The notes beneath the pieces were generated by a model. The model did no database searches, was not told the DNA's origin, and worked only from the letters and a program-made list of their open reading frames with translations. A DNA stretch of 6,345 nucleotides from an uncultured Thalassospira sp. (GTDB taxonomy: Bacteria; Pseudomonadota; Alphaproteobacteria; Rhodospirillales_A; Thalassospiraceae): assembly GCA_946885765.1 (NCBI GenBank), contig CAMPHD010000195.1, positions 1 to 6,345 of the forward strand. The letters run 5' to 3'. Shown here in pieces: positions 1-4,976 of the stretch. The first letter of the stretch is position 1. Each line of letters begins with the position of its first letter. The position numbers were made by a program, and so were the translations under genes.

Positions 1-1
1 C

Positions 2-772
2 CCGAGACTCGTCATCTCACGAGTAAGCTCAGATACAAGGGACATCCTGCGCGAAGAGGTCAATCCCAAACAGGACGAAGCCGCCGATCCCTGGCTTGGC
101 GGCGTGTGGCAGTTCGGGGCATTTGGTCAGGTCGAAAGCAATCCCTATCGCGGTGCGGACAGCGTCGATTTAAATCCTTTGCCGCTTCTGGCCTATGATG
201 CGGATCGGCTGCATATCGGCACCGACGGGATATCCGTCACCGCATGGCAAAACGAGTTCGCCAGTCTTGACGTGCTTGGCGCACTTCGCATGAAGCCGTT
301 TGACAATGACGATAGTGACTATCTGCGCGGCATGAATGAACGCGATATGGCCTATGAAGCCGGGATCGGTTTCAAAAGCCGCCTTTGGCGCGGCGAAGTC
401 GGGGCCTATTACCTGACCGATCTGAATGATGCTCATGACGGCCATGAACTTGACCTGACCTATACGATCCCGATGGATTTGCAGGATGTGACATTCAACT
501 GGGGTGGCGGTGTGCGCTGGCAAAGCGAAAAACTGGCAAACTACAATGTAGGGGTCAGCGGGAACGAAATCAGAAGTGACCGCAGTGCCTATGATGCGGA
601 TGCTGCCTTCATCCCGCATCTTGACGTCTCTGTGACCTATCCTATTACCGAAAGTATCGTTCTGCTTGGGACCGGCGGGGTGGAATTGCTGCCTGACAGC
701 TATACCGACAGCCCGTTAATTGATGATGACTATATTTACAGCATCGGTCTGGGGCTGGTTTATAACTTCTGA
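2..772 (+). CDS. MipA/OmpV-family outer-membrane protein, 5' end missing
   Basis: This is the C-terminal ~256 codons of a gene whose frame stays open to the left edge, so the start codon and signal peptide are not seen. The protein alternates short polar turns with amphipathic strands, for example around YDADRLHIGTDGISVTAW. It has a proline-leucine segment NPLPLLAYD, and it ends in GLGLVYNF with a terminal Phe, the usual C-terminal signal of Bam-inserted barrels. These traits fit the MipA/OmpV family (MltA-interacting protein, PF06629), predicted to sit in the outer membrane. In Escherichia coli MipA bridges a lytic transglycosylase and a peptidoglycan synthase, but for distant members that role is only inferred. 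The reading from DPWLGG (about position 86) onward is convincing. The first ~43 bp encode PRLVISRVSSDTRD with many rare codons and may not belong to the gene. A GTG at 104 is open but lies inside conserved-looking barrel sequence, so I do not take it as the start. Confidence 0.8.
   Translation, partial: PRLVISRVSSDTRDILREEVNPKQDEAADPWLGGVWQFGAFGQVESNPYRGADSVDLNPLPLLAYDADRLHIGTDGISVTAWQNEFASLDVLGALRMKPFDNDDSDYLRGMNERDMAYEAGIGFKSRLWRGEVGAYYLTDLNDAHDGHELDLTYTIPMDLQDVTFNWGGGVRWQSEKLANYNVGVSGNEIRSDRSAYDADAAFIPHLDVSVTYPITESIVLLGTGGVELLPDSYTDSPLIDDDYIYSIGLGLVYNF
7..24. repeat. Perfect 6-bp inverted repeat near the left edge
   Basis: ACTCGT (7-12) and ACGAGT (19-24) are exact inverted copies around a 6-nt loop. 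A further GAG (4-6) and CTC (28-30) could pair outside a 3-nt bulge. It lies within the stretch whose codon use differs from the gene that follows. It could be a subterminal structure of a mobile element or a chance hairpin; the sequence alone does not decide. Confidence 0.4.
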
Positions 773-827
773 CCTTTGGGTTCAGGCATCGGTCTCCTGC
801 CCGCCCCAACCTAGGCCGCCGGTTTCT

Positions 828-870
828 GGCGGGTCGGTCACGTCCAATCGGCCGACCCGCCGTTTGTTAT
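828..870 (+). terminator. Probable rho-independent terminator after the MipA-like gene
   Basis: A perfect 10-bp stem, GGCGGGTCGG (828-837) with CCGACCCGCC (852-861), is followed by GTTTGTTAT. The stem can extend inward by one G-U and one C-G pair, leaving a 10-nt loop. It begins 56 bp after the upstream stop codon, a normal place for an intrinsic terminator. The T-tract is broken by two G residues, so termination may be partial. On the opposite strand no T-tract follows the stem, so it should not terminate leftward transcripts. Two short upstream C-rich segments (CCCGCC at 800-805 and CCGCC at 816-820) could compete for the 5' arm, but those pairings are much weaker. Confidence 0.6.
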
Positions 871-896
871 CTGCCAGAATGAATCCCGGGAGGATC

Positions 897-1019
897 ATGA
901 TGTGGTTTATCCGCTTCTGTGTGGGGATGACGCTTGTGGCCATGCTGATCATTGGCATTTGTAGCGGATTTCTGGCGGTTTCTGCCGGTCAGCGGTTTTA
1001 TGGCTACGCCACCCTTTGA
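897..1019 (+). CDS. Candidate 40-residue single-pass membrane protein
   Basis: This short ORF starts at ATG 897 or at the adjacent ATG 900. GGGAGG (888-893) lies 6 nt before the second ATG, a good Shine-Dalgarno spacing, so 900 may be the real start. The product begins MMWFIRFCVGM, continues as one hydrophobic span to about residue 30 (Met, Leu, Ile, Val, Gly rich), and ends with a polar tail, GQRFYGYATL. An Arg just before the hydrophobic span suggests a cytoplasmic N-terminus, by the positive-inside rule. It resembles no family I recognise. It follows the MipA-like gene beyond the hairpin at 828-861, and I see no clear promoter in between, so expression would need readthrough or a weak promoter. 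Its last 16 bp overlap the end of the convergent VOC gene. Coding status rests on the ribosome binding site, the clean transmembrane profile and acceptable codon use. Confidence 0.45.
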   Translation: MMWFIRFCVGMTLVAMLIIGICSGFLAVSAGQRFYGYATL

Positions 1020-1420
1020 TCGTGGGCGTCAGGGGGTTTTAGTTCCAGCAAATCCCACTTGTTGCCATAAAGGTCAGCAAAGACAGCAACGGTGCCATAT
1101 GGCTCGTATCGTGGTTCTTCAAGAAACATGACACCGGCCTTTTTCATCCGGGCATGATCGCGGGCGAAGTTGTCGGTATTCAGGAAAAAGCCAACCCGCC
1201 CGCCGGTCTGATTGCCGATGGCAGCGGTTTGTGTTTTGCCCGATGCCTGTGCGAGCAAAAGGCGGCTTTCACATGCCCCTTTCGGGCAGACAATGACCCA
1301 GCGTTTGCCGTTGCCCATGTCGGTGTCTTCGATCAGATCGAAACCGACCTTGTTGACATAGAAATCAATGGCACCGTCGTAATCCGCCACGACAAGGGCG
1401 ACCAGTCCGATATGGGGCAT
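1004..1420 (-). CDS. VOC (glyoxalase/bleomycin-resistance/dioxygenase) superfamily protein
   Basis: This 138-residue protein has the length and pattern of a VOC protein built from two beta-alpha-beta-beta-beta units. The first unit opens with GLVALVVADYDGAIDFYVNKVGF (residues 5-27, matching the usual V-x-D-x-x-x-A-x-x-F-Y signature). The second contains GFFLNTDNFARDHARMKKAGV and ends AVFADLYGNKWDLLEL, matching the usual D-x-x-G-N-x-x-x-L-x-E ending. Members include glyoxalase I, ring-cleaving dioxygenases and antibiotic-binding proteins, so the substrate is unknown. By eye, the position that holds the first metal-ligand His in glyoxalase I appears hydrophobic (around Leu6) and the later Glu position appears to be Asp123, which makes a classical metal site uncertain. 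The ATG at 1420 is preceded by AGGA, 8 nt upstream, which overlaps the TAG stop of radC. This points to translational coupling with radC. Confidence 0.85.
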   Translation of the reverse strand: MPHIGLVALVVADYDGAIDFYVNKVGFDLIEDTDMGNGKRWVIVCPKGACESRLLLAQASGKTQTAAIGNQTGGRVGFFLNTDNFARDHARMKKAGVMFLEEPRYEPYGTVAVFADLYGNKWDLLELKPPDAHDQRVA

Positions 1421-1430
1421 GGCTGTGATC

Positions 1431-2264
1431 CTAGATCAGACCAAGGGTTTTAAACGAATTATACCCGGTCTGACTGATGATGATGTGATCGTGGATGATG
1501 ATTTCCATCGCCTTTGCCGCGTCGACAATCTTGCGCGTCATGTCGATATCGCCGCGCGACGGGGTGGCATCGCCGCTGGGGTGGTTATGGACCAGAATGA
1601 TCGCGCTAGCATGCAGTTCAAGGGCGCGCTTGATCACTTCACGCGGATAAACCGGGGTGTGGTCGACCGTGCCAGTCTGATGACATTCATCAGCAATCAG
1701 CCGGTTCTTGCGGTCCAGAAACAGCAAATGCAGTTCTTCGGTCTTGCGATGGCCCAGCCGCACCCGGCAATAATCGATCAGCTGTTCCCAACTGGCGAGC
1801 ACCGGTAATTCCATGGCGCGTTCGCGTGCCAGATATTGTGCGCTGGCTTCGGCGACCTTGATCGCGGCAATTCCGGCCTCCCCAAGGCCTTTGGCCTTTT
1901 GCAAATCCTCGGGCCGTGCGGCAAGCACATTGGCAAAGCTGCCAAATTGCGCAATCAGCGATTTCGCCAGCGGTTTGACATCTCCGCGCGGCATCGCCAT
2001 GCACAGCAGAAGTTCCAGCAATTCATAATTGGCAAGTGCATTTGCCCCACCTTTAAGGAATCGTTCGCGCAGGCGTTGGCGGTGACCGTGATAATGCGGT
2101 TTGGCGGGCTTTGCGTCGGTCGGGGATGCTGGTAACTGGCCGTTTTGTCCGACCGGGACGGCATCGCGCGTCTGATCGAAAAAGACCTGTGCGCCGTCAT
2201 CAATCTGAGCATCAATCGGCGAGTCAGGACGGGAAGCAGCTTTGCGATCTTCTGTTTCGCTCAA
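1431..2264 (-). CDS. radC: RadC family JAB/MPN (JAMM) domain protein
   Basis: This 277-residue protein has the RadC layout. A charged, Pro/Asp/Gln-rich N-terminal extension (1-57) is followed by an alpha-helical region with YELLELLLCMAMPRGDVKPLAKSL (80-103) and a helix-hairpin-helix-like KGLGEAGIAAIKVA (125-138). The C-terminal JAMM domain (about 155-277) has its metal signature complete: Glu176 or Glu177 in TEELHLLFLD, then HNHPSGDATPSRGD with His226, His228 and Asp239. JAMM proteins are zinc-dependent isopeptidases or relatives. The name RadC comes from a DNA-repair mutation later traced to recG in E. coli, so a repair role is doubtful. The start is TTG at 2264, behind AAGGGGG (2273-2279) at 8-nt spacing. 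No ATG exists before residue 90, and the frame upstream has no usable start before a stop at 2328-2330. radC lies 26 bp after map and 10 bp before the VOC gene. Confidence 0.93.
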   Translation of the reverse strand: MSETEDRKAASRPDSPIDAQIDDGAQVFFDQTRDAVPVGQNGQLPASPTDAKPAKPHYHGHRQRLRERFLKGGANALANYELLELLLCMAMPRGDVKPLAKSLIAQFGSFANVLAARPEDLQKAKGLGEAGIAAIKVAEASAQYLARERAMELPVLASWEQLIDYCRVRLGHRKTEELHLLFLDRKNRLIADECHQTGTVDHTPVYPREVIKRALELHASAIILVHNHPSGDATPSRGDIDMTRKIVDAAKAMEIIIHDHIIISQTGYNSFKTLGLI

Positions 2265-2290
2265 ATCCGCTTCCCCCTTCGTTCGCGGCC

Positions 2291-3097
2291 TTATTCGGCG
2301 GCGGCACTGATGTCGTATGGTGGTTTTTCAAGCCCGGCGGGCGAACGGGTAAAGATTTCAAACCCGTCATCGGTCACGCCAAGAGAATGTTCAAACTGGG
2401 CGGACAGTTTGCGGTCCCGCGTTACGGCTGTCCAGCCATCAGGCAGGATTTTGCAGGTATAGGTACCCTGATTGATCATCGGCTCGATGGTGAAGATCAT
2501 GCCGGGTTCCAGTACCAGTCCTTCGCCCGGGCTGCCGTAATGCAGGATATTGGGCGCATCATGGAACACCTGGCCAAGGCCGTGGCCGCAGAAATCACGC
2601 ACAACCGAAAAACGTTCGCTTTCGGCATAGCTCTGGATCGCATGACCGATATCGCCAAGGGTCGCCCCCGGCTTGACGGCATTGATGCCGCGCCACAATG
2701 CTTCGTATGTCACATCGACAAGACGCTGCGCCATCACCTTGGGCGTGCCTGCGATATACATGCGCGACGTATCGCCATACCAGCCATCCAGAATGACCGT
2801 GACATCGATATTCATGATGTCACCATTCAAAAGCTTTTTATCGCCGGGAATGCCGTGGCACACAACATGGTTGATCGACGTGCAAATCGATTTCGGAAAA
2901 CCGCGATATCCAAGGCAGGCTGAAACCGCGTTATGGTCGCGAATATATTCATCACACAATTGGTCAAGCCTGCCGGTCGTTTCGCCCGGAACAACGAAAG
3001 GCGTAATGTAATCGAGCACTTCCGCAGCCAGCCGTCCGGCGGCGCGCATCCCTTCGAACGCTTCGGGTCCGTGCAGTTTTACTTTTCCGTTCGCCAC
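2291..3097 (-). CDS. map: Methionine aminopeptidase, type I
   Basis: This 268-residue protein removes the initiator methionine from nascent cytosolic proteins whose second residue is small, and is normally essential. It is full length for the bacterial type I class, with no N-terminal zinc-finger or SH3-like extension. All five metal ligands are present: Asp98 (NIDVT), Asp109 (GDTSR), His172 (GHGLG), Glu205 (TIEP) and Glu236 (QFEHS), one residue offset from E. coli numbering. The substrate-pocket His81 is in CTSINHVVCHGIP. The start is GTG at 3097, giving MANGKVKLHG, with AAGGAG (3105-3110) 7 nt upstream. The next in-frame ATG (residue 17) would cut into the first helix. The 97-bp gap from sfsA may hold a promoter for map itself. 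radC follows after 26 bp, so the two are likely cotranscribed. Short C-terminal tail SAAAE is unremarkable. Confidence 0.98.
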   Translation of the reverse strand: MANGKVKLHGPEAFEGMRAAGRLAAEVLDYITPFVVPGETTGRLDQLCDEYIRDHNAVSACLGYRGFPKSICTSINHVVCHGIPGDKKLLNGDIMNIDVTVILDGWYGDTSRMYIAGTPKVMAQRLVDVTYEALWRGINAVKPGATLGDIGHAIQSYAESERFSVVRDFCGHGLGQVFHDAPNILHYGSPGEGLVLEPGMIFTIEPMINQGTYTCKILPDGWTAVTRDRKLSAQFEHSLGVTDDGFEIFTRSPAGLEKPPYDISAAAE

Positions 3098-3104
3098 CCG
3101 AAAT

Positions 3105-3110
3105 CTCCTT
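3105..3110 (-). promoter_or_regulatory. Strong Shine-Dalgarno that fixes the GTG start of map
   Basis: On the - strand AAGGAG sits 7 nt before GTG 3097. It is the strongest ribosome binding site in the window and supports the GTG over the internal ATG at codon 17. Confidence 0.85.
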
Positions 3111-3157
3111 GGTTCGGCAGTAAATTCAATGGTCGCTGTGTCGCAACATAGTTCAAT

Positions 3158-3186
3158 GACATAATCGGACAGGGCGAAATTGGCAA
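3158..3186 (-). promoter_or_regulatory. Weak candidate promoter for map-radC-VOC
   Basis: In the 97-bp sfsA-map gap the - strand carries TTGCCA (3181-3186, 5/6 match to TTGACA), a 17-bp spacer and TATGTC (3158-3163, 3/6 match to TATAAT). Just downstream, CATTGAA occurs twice as a direct repeat (3152-3158 and 3125-3131, 27 bp apart), and GCGAC occurs twice between the copies. The spacing is ideal but the -10 is poor, so this is only a candidate. It would give the essential map gene a transcript independent of sfsA. Confidence 0.25.
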
Positions 3187-3194
3187 GGATGCCG

Positions 3195-3923
3195 TCACTT
3201 TCCGCTGATATCGCGGATAGGAAGGGCCCGGTTAACCGTCACCGAGGGCGGCTCAACATCAATGATACAATCATAAGCGATGGCTTCGACCTTAGCACTG
3301 GTGGCAGCCGCAAAGCGCGCCGCATAATGCGGATCGATGTCGGATGCCAAGGCAAACTGATCACAATCATCGCGCTGGATCAGATAGAACATCACGGCGC
3401 GGTGTCCCTCTGCGACCATGTCGGCCATTTCATCGAGATGCTTTGCCCCGCGCGCGGTTACGGCATCGGGGAATTCCGCCAATCCGGGCACGGTGTCATC
3501 GCGTTTCAGATGGACGTTTTTGACCTCGACATAGCAAAGTCCCTTGACCGGATCGGACAGCAGAATATCGATGCGGGAATTCTTGCCGTATTTGACTTCG
3601 CGTTTCAGCGTCTCATACCCGGCCAGTTCCGGCACCTTGCCTGCCAGTATTGCCTCTTCGACAATTGCGTTGGGATGAGCAGTATTGATGCCAACCATCG
3701 CATTATTTACCCGGCACAGTTCCCAACTGTATTTCAGTTTGCGTTTTGGATTGTCCGATTGCGACAGCCATACATCAATCCCGGCTTCCTTTAACCCGAT
3801 CATCCCGCCGGGATTGGCGCAGTGGGCGGTGATCATGTCGCCATTTTCAAGCTCGATATCGGCCAGAAACCGTTTGTAACGTTTGATCAGCTTGCCCTGA
3901 ATCAGGGGAGAAGGAAGGAGCAT
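3195..3923 (-). CDS. sfsA: SfsA family protein (sugar fermentation stimulation protein A; nuclease-like)
   Basis: This 242-residue protein is full length for the SfsA family. The N-terminal region (about 1-80) has the OB-like, nucleic-acid-binding character of the family: LIKRYKRFLADIELENGDMITAHCANPGGM, where E. coli has KRFLADV and HCPNTGAM. The C-terminal region has a PD-(D/E)xK nuclease-like core: SRIDILL with Asp119, then CYVEVKNVHL with Glu133 and Lys135. The family hallmark FPDAVTARGAKHLDEM is at 151-166. In E. coli extra SfsA raised maltose-gene expression, which gave it its name; a DNA-binding or nuclease role is predicted from the fold, and its physiological role is unclear. The ATG at 3923 begins MLLPSPLIQGKLIKRYKRF, matching the family N-terminus. 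Only a weak GGAA precedes it. sfsA lies upstream of map on the same strand, an order that I recall as common in alphaproteobacteria. Confidence 0.95.
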   Translation of the reverse strand: MLLPSPLIQGKLIKRYKRFLADIELENGDMITAHCANPGGMIGLKEAGIDVWLSQSDNPKRKLKYSWELCRVNNAMVGINTAHPNAIVEEAILAGKVPELAGYETLKREVKYGKNSRIDILLSDPVKGLCYVEVKNVHLKRDDTVPGLAEFPDAVTARGAKHLDEMADMVAEGHRAVMFYLIQRDDCDQFALASDIDPHYAARFAAATSAKVEAIAYDCIIDVEPPSVTVNRALPIRDISGK

Positions 3924-3974
3924 TTCAAATTCCGGTAACTGTTTGTTTTTGATCGGTTAAATAAAATTTTGTGA

Positions 3975-4892
3975 TTAATTGCTTTTGGCTGGATCGGGCT
4001 TGTCTGGCACGTCACCCAGAAAATCTACAAGGCTGACCTGACCGGTACCACGACGCAGCGGTTTTGGCTGGCTTTCGTCCGGGGCCCATGCGGTAAGGTA
4101 GATCACCTGAAATTTGACATGAACGCGGCCATCCGGGCGACCATGACGTTCTTGATAAATTGCTGCGGCACGGGCCAATGTGCTGCGTTTGGTGAATTTT
4201 TTGGACCGGATGGCGACAAGGTTGCTTTCGCCCATCCCCGAAAGATCGCGCATCAGTTTCAGCGCATCAGGGTAGTCAATGGTGATATCGTCGCTATCGA
4301 CCACTGGCAGGGCAAAGCCGCTGCGCTGTAACAGCGACCCGGCATCGCGAACATCGACAAAGGGGGAAACGCGGGGCGACACGCCGCCTTCTTCTTCGGC
4401 CTCGGCGGTCATCAGTGCTTCGCGCAGGTCGCGTAGCGTATCCCCGCCCAGAAGGCAGGCCAGAAACAGGCCGTCGGGTTTAAGTGCGCGCCGTGCCTGA
4501 AGCAGCATACCGGGCAGGTCATTGACCCAGTGCAGCGACACGTTCGAAAGGATCAGATCAAGCGATCCGTCGCCAAAAGGCAGGAATTCTTCGTCGGCAA
4601 CGAATGTCGTGCGCTCATTGCGCATTCTGGCTGACTGCGCATAACCATATGAAATGTCGCATTGATGCAGAGTTTCGATCCCACCACGTGCGCCGATGAT
4701 CTGGCCAAGTTCGCCATTGTGGCAGCCAAGATCAACTGCCAGCGGGAATTTGCGCGTAGTGTCGTCAAGCCGGTCGGCAAGCCGTTCGGCGGTTTCGGCA
4801 AACAGGAAATTGAACTCGCTGGCGCGCTTTGCCGCGCGGTCGCGGCGCAGTTTCAGGATGTGGCGATCAAAAACGGTGATCGGATCGGCCAT
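3975..4892 (-). CDS. NDUFAF5-like class I SAM-fold methyltransferase/hydroxylase (BioC-like)
   Basis: This 305-residue protein matches mitochondrial NDUFAF5 (C20orf7) along its length. It shares an N-terminal VFDRHILKLRRDRAAKR, SAM-binding motif I FPLAVDLGCHNG (49-60), an acidic CDIS (78-81), ADEEFLPF (99-106), SLHWVNDLPG (119-128) and GGDTL (149-153). It also shares EEGGVSPRVSPF (167-178), DLSGMGESN (216-224) and a C-terminal DESQPKPLRRGTGQVSL (272-288). Human NDUFAF5 hydroxylates an arginine of the complex I subunit NDUFS7 (bacterial NuoB) early in assembly, using SAM binding without evident methyl transfer. The same role here is an inference. Bacterial relatives are often annotated as BioC (malonyl-ACP methyltransferase of biotin synthesis) or as generic methyltransferases. 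No biotin genes are nearby, which weakens that reading. The start at ATG 4892 (MADPITVFDRH) fits the family, although its GGAG is 12 nt away. The gene lies 84 bp after the fusion flavoprotein and 51 bp before sfsA. Confidence 0.88.
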   Translation of the reverse strand: MADPITVFDRHILKLRRDRAAKRASEFNFLFAETAERLADRLDDTTRKFPLAVDLGCHNGELGQIIGARGGIETLHQCDISYGYAQSARMRNERTTFVADEEFLPFGDGSLDLILSNVSLHWVNDLPGMLLQARRALKPDGLFLACLLGGDTLRDLREALMTAEAEEEGGVSPRVSPFVDVRDAGSLLQRSGFALPVVDSDDITIDYPDALKLMRDLSGMGESNLVAIRSKKFTKRSTLARAAAIYQERHGRPDGRVHVKFQVIYLTAWAPDESQPKPLRRGTGQVSLVDFLGDVPDKPDPAKSN

Positions 4893-4935
4893 GGGGCGGG
4901 AAGCTCCGTCAAAAGTCGTTTTAAAAGTTACGACC

Positions 4936-4964
4936 TAGATAGAACGTCGCGCGCGCCCTTGCAA
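4936..4964 (-). promoter_or_regulatory. Candidate sigma-70-type promoter for the NDUFAF5-like gene
   Basis: In the 84-bp gap the - strand carries TTGCAA (4959-4964), a 17-bp GC-rich spacer and TATCTA (4936-4941). The -35 matches 4/6 and the -10 matches 3/6, with ideal spacing, at a reasonable ~45 bp from the start codon. The short dyad GTCGT (4915-4919) / ACGAC (4930-4934) lies just downstream, around the expected start of transcription. No factor-independent terminator is seen after the upstream flavoprotein gene, so readthrough is also possible. Confidence 0.35.
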
Positions 4965-4976
4965 TCCAAGACCGGA

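Noticed and set aside
741..795. 10-bp direct repeat GCATCGGTCT at 741-750 and 786-795
   Set aside because: It is short, one copy encodes conserved barrel residues, and no structure joins the copies. Most likely chance.
720..1019. Longer 99-codon reading of the small + strand ORF starting inside the MipA-like gene
   Set aside because: The upstream part is out-of-frame barrel-gene and terminator sequence. Only the part from 897 has a ribosome binding site and a sensible protein profile.
2111..2923. 270-codon open frame on the + strand, antisense to radC and map
   Set aside because: It lies opposite two well-conserved genes, has no family-like motifs and is rich in His, Arg, Asp and Gly in the way antisense frames of GC-rich genes are.
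3182..3193. Small GGCA-TCCT-TGCC hairpin just after the sfsA stop
   Set aside because: A 4-bp stem with no real T-tract is too weak to call a terminator.
3180..3794. 204-codon + strand open frame antisense to sfsA
   Set aside because: It is a shadow of the sfsA codons, with no recognisable domain and no ribosome binding site.
3924..3974. AT-rich 51-bp gap between the NDUFAF5-like gene and sfsA, possibly a promoter or terminator
   Set aside because: No hairpin and no -35/-10 pair with proper spacing could be found. An 8-bp AAAATTTT palindrome alone is not evidence.
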